A DNA stretch of 64,000 nucleotides from Eriocheir sinensis (Eukaryota > Arthropoda > Malacostraca > Decapoda > Varunidae), in NCBI RefSeq assembly GCF_024679095.1, contig NC_066571.1, positions 7,353,474 through 7,417,473 on the forward strand, written 5' to 3'. The position numbers and the translations under genes are program-made. Position 1 is the first letter of the stretch; every line of letters begins with the position of its first letter. The notes beneath the pieces are model-generated. The model ran no database searches. It saw nothing but the letters and a program-made list of their open reading frames with translations, and was not told the DNA's origin. Below, piece by piece: positions 13,961 through 25,290 of this stretch.

Positions 13961-14145
13961 CAGGGCATCTCATACTCTGCTTGCTTTCTATTGAGGTCGT
14001 GGTGGTGGTGGTGGTGGTGGTGGTCAGGGCATCTCATACTCTGCTTGCTTTCTATTGAGGTCGTGGTGGTGGTGGTGGCGGTGGTCAGGGCATCTCATAC
14101 TCTGCTTGCTTTCTATTGAGGTCGTGGTGGTGGTGGTGGTGGAGG
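13961..14145. repeat. 61-64 bp minisatellite, 3 copies, with GGT arrays
   Basis: Units start with CAGGGCATCTCATACTCTGC at 13961, 14025 and 14086. The units are joined by (GGT)n blocks of varying length. The G-rich strand is + and is rich in GGN, the kind of sequence Pur-alpha proteins bind as single strands. Confidence 0.9.
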
Positions 14146-14257
14146 TTTTTGTCGTGTGTGCTGTCGGCGTTGTTGTTGTTACGGCGTCTTGGTGCCTTGT
14201 GAGGCTGGCACTCCGGGCAGATGGCCCTCTGTTGTACACGACACCCCCACCCCCCAC

Positions 14258-14306
<49 letters not shown>

Positions 14307-14860
14307 CCACAACAGCCGTGTTCTGGATGCCAGCACCTGGTGTGGGTAATAGGTCGTCTGCGCGCGCAGTGCTTGGTGTTGGTAGCGATGGTGGTGGTGG
14401 TGGTAGCGGCGGCGGCGGCGGCAGCGGTGGTGGAGTGTGGCATGAGCCAGGGCCTGGAGTGTGGCGGCAGTGTGGCTGGTGAAGTGACGCGCGCCCCACG
14501 TCCCGCCTGCCGTTCTTCCGCAGCTGGTGAACACCTCCGCCACCTGGTGCCGCCCTGCCCCTGCGACCCAGCTCGCCGCCGTCGCTGCTGCTGAGGTGTC
14601 CGCCGCTCCGTGGCCCGCGTCGCCTGCTATCCAGGACGCTGCTCGACGCCAGCTGCTGCCCGCCACGGCCAGGGCGTCCCGCTCCTGCTGAAGACACTAT
14701 GTGAGGCTTGTCCTCTGTCAGCCGCGTGTATTGATCCGAGGAGAAAGGTGTTGGTGGTGGTGTGCGGCGCCACGACCCGTGCTGGTGTGTAGTGCCCCGC
14801 CCTTCGCGCCCCTACCTCGGCCATGGTGTGACCGCCGGCCACTGGAGGGCGTGGCCGAGG

Positions 14861-14975
14861 ATGGCTTACGGCGGGCGGGGGCGAGGCGGAGGAGGAGGTT
14901 ACCGCGGCGCTGGCTCCTCCCCTCCCGTGGGCGCCGCGCCCCGCAGGCCCTACGACGACGATGATTCCGAAGAAG
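14861..14975 (+). CDS. Candidate first coding exon (Gly-rich/acidic N-terminus) of Pur-alpha
   Basis: An ATG at 14861 in a strong context (A at -3, G at +4) opens 38 codons. The peptide is Gly/Arg-rich at first (MAYGGRGRGGGGGYRG...) and acidic at the end (...YDDDDSEE). The exon ends at a strong donor, G|GTAAGG (14975/14976), in phase 1. Joining to 39919 reads ...[18 protein letters not shown]..., giving a protein of about 270 residues. Vertebrate Pur-alpha also has a Gly-rich N-terminal tail before its first PUR repeat, so this is the best candidate for the standard isoform. The frame is open upstream to 14762 without another ATG. A short ATG-GTG-TGA upstream frame lies at 14823. The surrounding 14.46-15.02 kb is GC- and CpG-rich, as a promoter would be. 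Only transcripts can confirm the join. Confidence 0.6.
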
Positions 14976-15083
14976 GTAAGGCCGCCACGGCCCCCGAGCC
15001 CTGGCCACGACGCGTCCCGCACAACGGCCGGCCCTGGGGCAGGCGCGCGCACCCGCTTACGACTACACGCGCACACGCATGCG

Positions 15084-15084
<1 letters not shown>

Positions 15085-15137
<53 letters not shown>

Positions 15138-15201
15138 CTAATCATAATGGCGTGACCTTATCACCTGTGACATACATCTCCGTCACGTGAGGAGACCCGT
15201 T

Positions 15202-15261
<60 letters not shown>

Positions 15262-15295
15262 GGCGGCGGCAGCCGCCGCCGCCGCCGAGGAACAA
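15085..15295. repeat. (AC)n at 15085-15136 and 15205-15260, then a GCC/GGC array
   Basis: Two AC tracts lie within 180 bp. The second is followed by a CGGCGG/GCCGCC triplet stretch. An earlier AC tract lies at about 14261-14302. Confidence 0.95.
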
Positions 15296-15782
15296 AGACA
15301 GCTCCCGCCGCGGCTCCAGACGACGGGGAATCAATTGTTTCACACCAGAAATTTGCGTGCGGCGGCCCCGCGCCTCGCCGGGACCTGGGGAGTACTCGGG
15401 GCCTCCGCCGCCGCCGCCGCCCTCTGTTCCCTCCACCATTTTAGTTCTCCACCTGATGCAAAACTCTGTTGCTTCCAGGTGGAAAAATGTAAAGATAAAT
15501 CTCGCATCACAATAAAAATTTTAGGCTAAATTACCTGCGATATTCACAAGGGGGAGCGGCGGGATGATGGGGGGAGGGTGAAGGGGGGCGAGGAAGTACT
15601 CCCAATTAAGGTACTTGTATCCCTCCTATTTGTGGGTGTGCGTGAGCGCGTGCGTTTTTGTGTGCGTGTGCTTCTGAGCGTGAATGAGCCCCAGCTTCCG
15701 GGGATTGTTCCGGAGATAACCCTCCCTTCCCCTCGGCAGGTACTGTTTGTGTGTGTGTGTGCGTGTGCGTGCGTGCGCGCGC

Positions 15783-15783
<1 letters not shown>

Positions 15784-15842
<59 letters not shown>
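15784..15842. repeat. (GT)n microsatellite
   Basis: A perfect GT tract preceded by GTGC-rich sequence. 15900-16230 contains nothing I can assign. Confidence 0.95.
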
Positions 15843-15844
<2 letters not shown>

Positions 15845-16286
15845 TGGATTAGGCCTAGATGGGTCTCGGCGTCCGTTACAGTGATGGTAGTTAAGGTATT
15901 GGCCGTGGTCTGGCGTCCGTCCATTCCGTTCCCTGTATACGTGTTGGTGGTGGCGGTGGTGGTGTTGATCTCTTTAATAGTCTTAATTACTCAGGTAACC
16001 TTCGCTCAGTCGTGGTGGTTACGATTAAGATTAATTACTATACCATAAATGATTTCCCCTTTGAGTGGTAGATTAGGTGGTTAGAGTACTGATGATAAGC
16101 TGGGGAGGCGATGAGTATGACATCCCTTATTATATGGTAGTGTCATGGTTTCCTTTCATATTATATAATCATTGCATTAGGAAGGGGAGACAGGTAAACA
16201 GGTAGAGGTAGAGAAGAAGTATACTTAACCGGAGCAGAATGGAGTACACCAACATCAGACCGTGGGCCGTGGAATACGTTAGAAAA

Positions 16287-16591
16287 GGCCTTTGTCATTC
16301 AGGGAACTAGCATATTGGTGGGGTCACGGTGTTATTGTATTTTATTGCTTTAGTAAGGACAGACAGGTGACCAGGTAAAGTGGAGAAGAAATAAGAAACG
16401 GTGCCAGCAGACTAAGGGAGGCGGAGTACGTTAGGAAAGGCCTTTGTCATTCAGGGAACTTGCATATTGGTGGGGTCACGGTGTTATTGTATTTTATTGC
16501 TTTAGTAAGGACAGACAGGTGACCAGGTAAAGGTGGAGAAGAAATAAGAAACGGTGCCAGCAGACTAAGGGAGGCGGAATACGTTAGGAAA
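16287..16591. repeat. 152-153 bp tandem duplication
   Basis: Units 16287-16438 and 16439-16591 are nearly identical, each beginning GGCCTTTGTCATTCAGGGAA. A third unit begins at 16592 and is interrupted after 'ggcctttgt' by the inverted-repeat element at 16602. It seems to resume after 16820 (TTTGTCTTTCAGGGAAG). Confidence 0.9.
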
Positions 16592-16601
16592 GGCCTTTGT
16601 G

Positions 16602-16818
16602 CGGTATTCTCAGACAGTTCCACCTCCCACATCAACTATTTCCAGAGGCCGAAAAGGAGATTAATCGAGTTTCCATTAGGGTTTTTTCACATTCATGGTG
16701 CAGAAGAAGGGTCGCACTACCACCAATGTCATTTAAACTACCCCTGGAAATGCCCACAACGCCTTCGAGAGCCTTGTGAATTATGTGTGCTGGGGCGCTG
16801 AATGGTTTGAGAATACGG
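16602..16818 (+). mobile_element. MITE-like element, copy 1, about 217 bp
   Basis: The left end CGGTATTCTCAGAC and the right end GTTTGAGAATACGG are inverted repeats of each other. The body (for example GGAAATGCCCACAAC and GAAGAAGGGTC) recurs in inverted orientation at 26815-27028, so this is a dispersed element and not a local accident. It sits inside the third unit of a tandem array, which dates its insertion after the array. There is no coding capacity; a non-autonomous DNA transposon is the simplest reading. Confidence 0.7.
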
Positions 16819-17131
16819 CCGTTTGTCTTTCAGGGAAGTAATAAAAGGTGACGATGAGGGTGTTTACGTGTGACGGCGTTGAGGGAGGGAGGGAGGGAGG
16901 GAGGGTACTGTTACTGTGTGGCGGCGGTGACTGTTGCCATGTCTGCCCCTGCCCGGTGGTGGTGATGGTGGTGGTGACTGAGGAAGACCAAGGCGCCGGT
17001 GCGTTACCCTCTGTCCCTGACGAGGCAAAATTATACCTTGAGATGAGGAGGAGGAGGAGGAGGGAGAAAGGAATATTTATGGAAGGGGGAAGATATTGGC
17101 TCCTGGGTATTAGTAAGAAAAGGGAGGGGTA

Positions 17132-17262
17132 GGGACAAGGGGGTTAGATGCATTTATATATGGAGAAAAGGTAGGCTTGGAAAAGTAGACTGGTGATAGG
17201 GACAAGGGGGTTAGATGCATTTAGATATCGAGGGACAGGGTAGGCTTGGAAAAGTAGCAAAG
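17132..17262. repeat. About 66 bp tandem duplication
   Basis: GGGACAAGGGGGTTAGATGC starts near 17132 and again near 17198, and both copies continue to GTAGGCTTGGAAAAGTAG. Confidence 0.85.
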
Positions 17263-17424
17263 AGGGATGAAGGGGGGAAGGGAGAGGGGCCCGCTGGCAA
17301 GAGTAAGGGTAAGTTGATGTTGGCAGGGAGAGAAGAGAGGGAGCAGGGGAGGCAGGTGTTTATAATATTCCTGGACATTTGGCAGGGAGGGAGGAGAGGG
17401 AAGAGGAGGAGAACGAAAAGGGAG

Positions 17425-17815
17425 ATTGGAATAGGACGACGAGGAGGAGGAGGAGGAGTAGATGTAGATTGAGGAGGAAAGGAGGACGAGGACGAGATGT
17501 AGGTTGTGGAGAAAAGGGGAGGAATCTGAGAAAAAAATCGGGATACATATGTAGGAGGAGAAGGAGGAGGAGGAGGAGGAGGAGGAGGTGGTAGGCAACT
17601 TTCACTAGATACCAAGGGTGGAGAGGGCCACTGACCCCCTCTCACCCCGCGCCCTTTGTGATGCATACCTCCTCCTCCTCCTCCTCCTCCATCTGTATCC
17701 CGATCTTCTTCTCAGATTCCTCCCCTTTTCTCCACAACCCACATCTCGTCCTTGTTCTCCTTTTCTCCTCAATCTACAACTTCTCCTCCTCTTCCTCCGT
17801 TACCCTGTTTTCTAG
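17425..17815. repeat. Large imperfect inverted repeat (fold-back)
   Basis: The left arm, about 17425-17588 (purine-rich, GGA triplets), is the reverse complement of the right arm, about 17667-17815 (pyrimidine-rich). Non-repetitive landmarks match in order: ATGTAGATTGAGGAG against CTCCTCAATCTACAA, GAGAAAAGGGGAGGAATCTG against CAGATTCCTCCCCTTTTCTC, and CGGGATACA against TGTATCCCG. The spacer is about 78 bp. An RNA from either strand could fold into a stem of about 150 bp. Confidence 0.8.
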
Positions 17816-17829
17816 TTCCTTCTCAATTT

Positions 17830-18400
17830 CATAGTACTCATTTTCTGTCCCTTTTTTTAAGTCATGAAAGTCTGTCCTTGATGTCTATTTTCTTTTATTG
17901 TTATTTGTTTTATTTGTTTTTTTTCTGTTCTCTTCTGTTTTGTTATCTTCTTTTTCTTTGCCTTCTTCTATGTCGTGTTTTCCTTCTATTATCCTTCTAC
18001 TTTTGGTCTCTTTTCGTATCCTCTCCTCTTCTCCTTTCCTGTGCTCTCTCTGCCACCTCTGTTCTGTTCTTATCCTACCTCCCGTTTTTCCCCTATATGT
18101 TTTTTCCCCTATGCCTTTTCTCCTTCCTTTCTACTCCCTCAAACTTTTCCCTATTCTTTTTCTCCTCTTCCTTTCATCTCCCTGAATCTTCTCTCACTTT
18201 CCTCTCCGTTTTGGTTCCTATTATTTCCTAACATTTCTCATTTCCTCTGTTATTCACTTTCTACTGTAACTTCGCCTTTTCTCTTATTTTCTCTCCTCGT
18301 TTTTTGCATATTTTTATTAATTCTTAACATCTTATTTACTCCCCCTTTCATATTATCCTCTTCCTATACACCTCCTCTTCCACGTCACTGAATCCACCTG
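17830..18400. repeat. Pyrimidine-rich low-complexity region
   Basis: T/C-rich sequence (TTTTCTTT, CTCCTTTC). The frames are compositional and no gene is seen. Confidence 0.7.
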
Positions 18401-18419
18401 TGTTACTGTAGTGGAGGTG

Positions 18420-18760
18420 GTGGAGGTGGATGCAGCAGCAGCAGGGAACGCAGTCAAAACGTTGCAGTCATCCAAATTTAGATTAGCAACATAATATCGG
18501 TGGTGCCTGGGTTAGTAGCGGAGGCGATGGCTGCCGGCTATTGCTGTTGGTGGTGGTGGTGATGGTGGGGGTGTTGGTGGTGGTGGTGATGGTATTGTTG
18601 GGGGTGTTGGTGATGGTGGTGGTGGTGGTGCATTTTTGTCCCCGGTGGAGTTGATGGTGATGAGGCTTTTTGTTGTTGGTGTAGGTATTGGTGGAGGTGC
18701 AGGTGGAGTTGGTGGAGGAAAAAGGTGGTGACTTAGCTGGTGAAGGCCTCCCAGCACCAT

Positions 18761-18793
<33 letters not shown>

Positions 18794-18816
18794 CTATATA
18801 GGTCAGCAGGGTAGCG

Positions 18817-18848
<32 letters not shown>

Positions 18849-18860
18849 GGGCAGGTGAGC
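18420..18860. repeat. GGT/GGTGAT-rich stretch with (AC)n at 18762-18791
   Basis: Imperfect GGT, GTT and GAT triplets dominate the + strand, with an AC tract and a GTTGTTGGTGGT array near 18817-18850. It is GGN-rich on the sense strand. Confidence 0.85.
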
Positions 18861-19029
18861 CTAGTGACCGCCGTGTACCTGTGCGGGAGGGAGTCACTGC
18901 ATACAGGTGTCAGGAGGTTTCGCATAAGACAGGTAGACACATTAGGTAACACGCCCCCCCCCCTACCCTGTCCCCCCTCACCTTCTTTTCCCCTCGTCAT
19001 TGTGCTGTCTCCTCACACCTTACTTTCCC

Positions 19030-19425
19030 ACTCCTGTTTCAACCCTCCCCACTCTTTTCCCCTCTCCCTCCTCCTCTTTCTCCTTCTCCCTCCCCCTCCT
19101 CCCCTTTCCCTTTCCTTGAGTCCTGTACTCTCCACACCTTGACTTTGTTTTTACTTTTTTTTTCCTCTCCTTTTCCTCCTCCATGCTCCGTGCTCTCATT
19201 TTTTCCTGTCTCTCCTTCGCTTTCCTTTTTTTCCTCCATTCTCTTATGTTTTTACCCCTTTTTTTTTTCTTTATCTCTCTTACTTTCCTTTTCCTCCACG
19301 CTCTTACTTGTTTTTACTCCTTCCATTTTTACCTGTCTTTCCCTTTCCTTTCCTTATCCACCACGCCCTTGACTTTTTTATCCCTTCCCTTTGCTTTCTC
19401 CTCCTCCTCCTCCTCCTCCATACCA
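19030..19425. repeat. Polypyrimidine region
   Basis: Long T/C-rich low complexity on the + strand ending in a CTC triplet array. No gene is seen. Confidence 0.75.
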
Positions 19426-19544
19426 TGACCACAAAAAGCTCAGAAGGACGCGAAGATAAATATAGTCCGAATGTTGAGACAAGAAGTTACGTTAGCATTA
19501 TATATATTAGGGAACAGACCTTGGGTAACGATACTCTGATAACG

Positions 19545-20140
19545 ACGTAAGAAGTGAACATAGACAGGTGTTATGCATAGGACGGAGAACAGACAGAAAA
19601 CCAAAGTAACCCAGACAGACAGGTAGATAGATATAGATAATGCGTATTGACAATTTAACGTGAGAACCAGGTGGAGAGATAAGATTAGAACCCTTGCCGG
19701 TGCAGGATGGAGCACACTTAACGGATATGGGGGACGGATACCAGACAGAAAATCAAAGTAACCCAGACAGACAGATAGATGGATATAGATAATGTATATT
19801 GCCATGAGAACCAGGTGGAAAAATTAAATTAGAACCCTTACCGGGGCAGGATGGAGCACACTGACAGATATAGGGGACAGATAGCAGACAGAAAACCAAA
19901 CTGCAGACAGACAGATAGAGACAGATAGATGCTTATTGACAGGGGAACCAGGTGGAGAAATTAAATTAGAACCTTTACCGGGGCAGGATGGAGCACACTG
20001 ACAGATATAGGGGACAGATAGCAGACAGAAAACCAAACTGCAGACAGACAGATAGAGACAGATAGATGCTTATTGGAACCAGGTGGAAAAATTAAATTAG
20101 AACCCTTGTCGGGGCAGGATGGAGTACACTGGCATCAGAG
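19545..20140. repeat. About 130-143 bp minisatellite, 3-4 copies
   Basis: Units contain GAACCAGGTGGA, GGGGCAGGATGGAGCACACT, CAGACAGAAAACCAAA and CAGACAGACAGATAGA in the same order. Copies start near 19661, 19804 and 19946, with partial copies at both ends (from 19545 and up to about 20140). GATA and CAGA tetranucleotides inside the unit vary in number. Confidence 0.9.
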
Positions 20141-20245
20141 GGAAAAGTGGGGAAAAACACGAGGAAAGCTTTTGTCCTGCAGTGGGCTAATGATGCATAA
20201 TGGAGGGTGATGATGATGGTAATGATGATGGTAATGATAATGACC
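20104..20245 (+). mobile_element. Non-LTR retrotransposon 3' end, probable
   Basis: The sequence GAGGAAAGCTTTTGTCCTGCAGTGGGCTAATGATG... followed by (TGATGG)n resembles the tail 'gaggcctttgtccagcagtgg' plus a GAT-type repeat found at the 3' ends of RTE-like arthropod elements. A related phrase (GAATGGAGTACAC...CATCAG...GGCCTTTGTC) occurs at 16240-16300. No coding part is visible. Confidence 0.5.
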
Positions 20246-20259
20246 TTTCCATTTTTTCC

Positions 20260-20850
20260 TCTCCTTTGCTATTCTGTTCTTTTTCTTCCTTTCCTTTCCG
20301 TTCCTATCCCATTTTTTTCCTTTTTCCCATTCTTTCCTGTTTTCTTTTTCCTTTCACTTTTTCCTTTATTCTGCTACCGTATTTTTCCTTTCTTTTCCTC
20401 CTAACTTTTTCCTTTCCCTTTCATTTTCCTTTCATTTTCTATTCTTTTTTTTTTCTTTTCCATTCCTATTGTTTCCCTTTTCCTTTCCCTTTCTTTTCCC
20501 GCTATTTTGCTATCCATTTGGTTTTCCTTTCCTTTCCTTTCCCTTTCTAACATTTTTGTCCTTTCCCTTTCCCTCTATTTTCCCTTATTTTACTGTCCTG
20601 TATTTTCCTTTCCCTACCTATCCGATTTTTTACTTTCCTTTCCCTTCTTATCCTATCGCTTCCCTTTTCCTTTCCCTTTCTTTTTCCCCAATTTTGCTAT
20701 CAATTAGTTTTCCCTCCCTTCCCCTTTCTATCCTTTTTTCCCCTTTTTCATATCCTATTTGTTCCTTTCCTTTCCTATCCTGTTTCCCTTTCCTTTCCCT
20801 TTCTATCCTACTTTTTCCCTTTCCATTTCCCTTTCCCTTTTATCCATGCC
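20260..20850. repeat. TTTCC-type pyrimidine low complexity
   Basis: Irregular TTTCCTTTCC repeats on the + strand. The frames of Phe, Pro and Leu are artefacts. Confidence 0.85.
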
Positions 20851-21268
20851 CATCACACAGCATATCCACGTGCCCCTCCACACCACAAAACCCCTTATCC
20901 ATTACGCCACAAAGCCTCCCCCTCCCCTCCCCATCCCCCCCCTCCCTCCTCGCCCCCTTCCTTCAGTACGTCTTTGCTTCGTATAATAACGGAGCTACCT
21001 TCTCTGACCGCCATTGTCCCGTCCCGTGTATCGTACGCCGCCCCCCTTTACCCCCCCTGCCCCCCCTCATACCCCCCCCCTATCCTTCCTTGGTAAGCCC
21101 TTTCTCTCACTGTGTCATACGTTGATCCGCTCTCTCTCCCTCTCTCCCTTCCTCCCTCCCTCTCTTTATCTCGCCTCCTCCTCCTCCTCCTCCTTCTCTT
21201 CCTCCCATGTCCTAAATTTTGAAGTTACAGCGTGAGAAAAACATGGAAAGGATCTCGACTGGACTTCT

Positions 21269-21271
<3 letters not shown>

Positions 21272-21319
<48 letters not shown>
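21272..21319. repeat. (GA)24 microsatellite
   Basis: The longest GA-on-plus tract in the window, at 48 bp. Confidence 0.97.
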
Positions 21320-21326
<7 letters not shown>

Positions 21327-21449
21327 TACCAAAAGATTCATTTGTTTGTTTGTTTGTTTGTGTGTTCCTTTACCTCGTTTTCTTTCTCCAATGTTTCGTT
21401 TGTTCATGATTTTATTTATTCATGTGTTTTGTTCCTCCATTTCCTCCCC

Positions 21450-21970
21450 TGCCACTCAGTACCCCTGCCAGGTCATCCCTCTCTCTGTCTATGTGTCCTT
21501 GCCAGACCTCCTCTTCCTCTCAATACCCCCTTCCCTTCCACTTTACACCCTGTCAAACCCTCCCTTCCCCTCACTACCTTACCAATGATCCCCTTCCATG
21601 CAGTACCCTTGGCAACCCTTCTTTTCCCCTCAGTACTCTGCCAAGTCTCTCTTTCCTCTCAATATCCCCTTCCCTTCCACTTTTCACCCTGCCAAACCCT
21701 CCCTTCCCCTCACAAACCAATCATCCCCTTCCATTCAGTACCCTTGGCAACCCTTCTTTTTCCCCTCAGTACCCTGCCAAACCTTCCCTTCCCCTTACTT
21801 CCCATGTTAAGTCTCCCCTTCCCTTCAATACCCTGCCAGCCTTTTCCTTCCCCTCATATAAAGCCTTCCCTCCCCTTTTCCCTTGCCAAGCCTTCCCTCC
21901 CTTTCACTACTCTGCCAAACCTCCCTTTCGCCTCCCTTCCCCTGCCAAGCCTATCTTCCCTTGCCATGGT
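21450..21970. repeat. Pyrimidine minisatellite
   Basis: Phrases such as ACCCTGCCAAACCCTCCCTT and CTTCCCCTCA recur at intervals of about 60-70 bp. The 602-codon frame that crosses this region (21219-23027) is produced by this composition and is not a gene. Confidence 0.75.
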
Positions 21971-22079
21971 GTCACCCCCTGCTGGGCCTCTGAAGGGGGT
22001 GGAGGTAGGGGCTCATGCATTCATCATCAGGGGGGAGGGGAGGGGAAGCTGCAGGGACAGGGCACTTCATCCTCTTAAC

Positions 22080-23530
22080 TCCCCCTCGTCTCCCCTCACT
22101 CTCCCTCCCCCTCCCTCTCCTTCCCTCTCCCCTCTCTCCCTATCCTCCCTCACCCCTTCACCTGTACAAGCTATACCTTCCCTCAGCCTTCACACCTGTC
22201 CAATCTGTCCCCCCCCCCCCCCCTCACACACATATACACCTGTGCCTACTGTTCCCTTTCCTTCTTACACACGTTTTCATCGTTCCCTTTTGCTCCCTCC
22301 TCATTCGTTCCCTTTCACTTCCTCATTCGTCCCCTTCCCTACTCTTTTTTCCCCCTTTCCTGTTCCCTGTTTCCCTCCTCCTCCCCTCTACACTATCCAT
22401 TACTCCGCCCTGCCCTCCCTTAACTTTTTTTTAAACACTCCCCGTCTACCCACATACCTGCTTTCCTCCTCCCTCTCATTTCCTTCCCTCGTGTTTTTTT
22501 TCCCCACTTTCCCTCTCTATCTTTACCTCTCCCTCTGCATTCTTTCCTTCCATCCCTCATTTTCTTTCCCCTTTTTTTTTCATTTTTCTTTCCCCGTTTT
22601 TCCACCTCCATTCTTTCCTTCCATTTCTCATAAACCTTCATACCTCTCTTATTTCCCCTTCCATCCCTCTCTTTTTCCATTTCTCTCTTCCCCCCACCCT
22701 TCTCTTTTTTTCCTCTCTCCTCCTACCCCTTTACTATCCCTTCCACTTCTCATTTTTCTTCCCATTCTTCTTTCCTTGCACCACTCTCCTTTATCCTATC
22801 ATTCCTCTCATTTCCATCGTTCTCTATTCCTTCAACCTTCCTCTTCCTCCTCCTCCTCCTCCTCCTTCTTCTTCCACCTTCCTCACCCCCTTCACACCTG
22901 TTCCCCATCTACACGTACTCAGTTTCACCCCCCCTCCCCCCTTTCCTCTTCCTTTCCCTTTCCTCCTGTACCCCTTCACCTTTCCTCCCTCTCCTCCCTC
23001 TTTCGTTCCATCCTTCCTCACCTGTAATAAACAACACGTACACCTGTCCATCATATCTCCCTCCCCCCATTCGCCTTACATGCACCACCCTTTCCACCCT
23101 TAACCCTTTCCCCCTACCTTCCTCCCCCTTCCTCTCTCCATACCTCATATCCCTCCCTTACACACGTTTATCCCATTTCCCCTCAAAATCACCCCTTCCA
23201 CTCACCCTTTACCTCCCCTTCCCCTCTTCCCTCCTCCCCTTTCCCCTCTCCACACCTGGTCATAGTCCCCCTTACATCCATTTCCCTCCCATACCACACC
23301 ATCCACACGAACTCACCCCCCCCCTTTACCTCCCCCCCCCCCTTCTCATCCCCAATACTTGCTTAATACACCTGGTCATGCCCCCCTCTTACACCCATCC
23401 CCCCAAACCGCCCCATCCTCACGTACTCACCTCTCCACCCACCTATTACTTCCTCCCTCTCCCCTTCTCCCCTCCCCCAATACCTGTAATAAGCCCCACG
23501 TACACCTGGTCGTGCCCTCCCATAACGTGA
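22080..23530. repeat. C/T-rich low complexity; no gene
   Basis: CCCTTCC and CTCCCC phrases dominate. CTC triplets lie at about 22838-22872. Several phrases (ACACCTGGTCATGCCC, ACACGTACACCTG) recur between 23020 and 23515, suggesting an old tandem array. Confidence 0.7.
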
Positions 23531-23639
23531 CATCACTCGTAAAACAGCGGACCATGAAGCAGGGCAGCAGGTGGGCGAGGCGGCGGCGGGGCGGTGAAAC
23601 GAGCGGCCGTGGCGGGGGTTGGGTGTAGGGGAGGAGAGG

Positions 23640-24720
23640 AGCAGGAAGCGGGTGGGGCTACAGCCGGCAGGGTAAAGCGGATAGGCCAGCTCAGGGGCGG
23701 CGGGAGAGCGGAGGTTGCAGTGGTGTCGGTCAGGGTGGCAGGCAGGTTGAAGTACGCGGCCTCGCCAGGATAGACTCGATAGAGGGTCGATGGATAAAAT
23801 AGGCCGACGTACAAAAGCAGCAGGAGAGGGGAGATTGTAAGCAGTATCGGTCATGGTAGCAGGAAGGTTGAGATACACACCGCCCCAGCAGGATAGGAGG
23901 ATAGGTGGCTAGGATAGGTTAACGTACAAGGGCGTATAGAGGTTTCCAGCAGGTTAAAGGGACAAAAAGGGGTGGATAGGAGAGCGAAGGTTGCAGCAGT
24001 GATGGCAGTGTAGCAGAACATTTGAAGTACATAGCCCTGGAAGGATAGAAGGATAGGAGAAGCATGGGAGCTGAGGTTGCAAGCAGAGTCGGTCAATCTA
24101 ACTCTAGCAGGAGGGTTGAAGTACACAGCCCTGGAAGGATAGAAGGATAGGATAGGCAGGAGAGTGGAGGTTGCAAGCAGTGTCGGTGCAGTGCCGCTAA
24201 GATAGAGGGATAGGTGGGTAGGTTAGGTTAAGATACAGGGATAGGTGAGTAGGTTAGGTTAAGATACAGGGATAGGTGAGTAGGTTAGGTTAAGATACAG
24301 GGATAGGTGAGTAGGTTAGGTTAGCATACAAGGGCATCCAGCAGGTTAGAGGGACCAAAAAGGGGGAGGATAGGTATCAGAGAGCAGGTATCCGCCAGGC
24401 AGGACGCACCCTCACCAGGAATAGAGGTGTAGGATAGACCAGCGTACAAGGGCGGATTGGAAATGTATGTTACGAGCAGGTTAGAGGGACGGAAGGGGGA
24501 GGATAGATCACAGAGGCAGGTAGCAGGTATCCGTGAAGCAGGAAGGTAACAGCACGCACCCTCACCAGGAATAGAGGTGTAGGACAGACCAGCATACAAG
24601 GGGGGATGGGAAATATATGTTACGAGCAGGTTAGAGGGACAGAAGGGGGAGGATAGATCACAGAGGCAGGTAGCAGGTATCCGTGAAGCAGGAGGGTACT
24701 GTATGCAGCCCGCCAAGACA
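23640..24720. repeat. Degenerate 110-150 bp tandem repeat field
   Basis: Modules such as GGTTGCA(A)GCAG...TGTCGGT, GCAGG(A)AGGTTGAAGTACA and AGGATAGGAGGATAGG recur every 110-150 bp. The last two units (about 24405-24548 and 24549-24693) are nearly identical and contain ATAGAGGTGTAGGA(T/C)AGACC. Frames on the - strand repeat the same motif and look like translated satellite. Confidence 0.8.
24211..24327. repeat. 31 bp tandem repeat, about 4 copies, with TTAGGTTA cores
   Basis: The unit TAGGTGAGTAGGTTAGGTTA plus 11 bases is repeated almost perfectly. It contains GGTTAGGTTA, two steps of the arthropod telomere motif TTAGG. Confidence 0.92.
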
Positions 24721-24871
24721 CTAGGTAGGTCAGGAGAGCTTTGCAGCAGCTGTCGGTATTCTTAAAGAGGAAAGTAGTGAAATAATGGATGAAGCGCGGG
24801 AGTTAGGTTGCAGTTCAGAGTTCCCGTTAGGTTAAGAGAACGAGGGGGGGTGAGTACTGAGTAGGGGTATG

Positions 24872-25290
24872 AAGCAGTACAGTACCGGAGAGGTTATGAC
24901 AAAGTGGAGTTAGCAAAGGTAGGAAGGAGCACAGTACCGGAGAGGTTATGACAAAGTGGAGTTAGCAAAGGTAGGAAGGAGCACAGTACAGGAGAGGTTA
25001 TGACAAAGTGGAGTTAGCAAAGGTGGGAAGGAGCACAGTACAGGAGAGGTTATGACAAAGTGGAGTTAGCAAAGGTAGGAAGGAGCACAGTATAAGAGAG
25101 GTTATGACAAAGTGGAGTTAGCAAAGGTGGGAAGGAGCACAGTACAGGAGAGGTTATGACAAAGGGGAGTTAGCAAAGGTAGGTAGAAGCACAATACAGG
25201 AAAAGTTAGGACAAGATGGGTTGGCAAAAACAGGAAGCAGTGCAGTACAGGAAAGGCAAGGACAAAGATGGGATGGCAAAGGTATTAAGC
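24872..25290. repeat. 52 bp minisatellite, about 8 copies
   Basis: The unit contains AGGAGAGGTTATGACAAAGT and GGAGTTAGCAAAGGTAGGAA. Successive GTTATGAC motifs are 52 bp apart. Copies are near-identical at first and decay toward the right (AAAAGTTAGGACAAGATGGG and so on). Confidence 0.93.

Noticed and set aside
21219..23027. 602-codon open frame on +
   Set aside because: It is translated C/T-rich minisatellite (Pro, Leu, Ser, Phe only) after a (GA)n tract; no domain, no splice logic.
23551..23628. MKQGSRWARRRRGGETSGRG frame as another first exon
   Set aside because: The only GT near its end is a poor donor and the frame runs into the tandem-repeat field.
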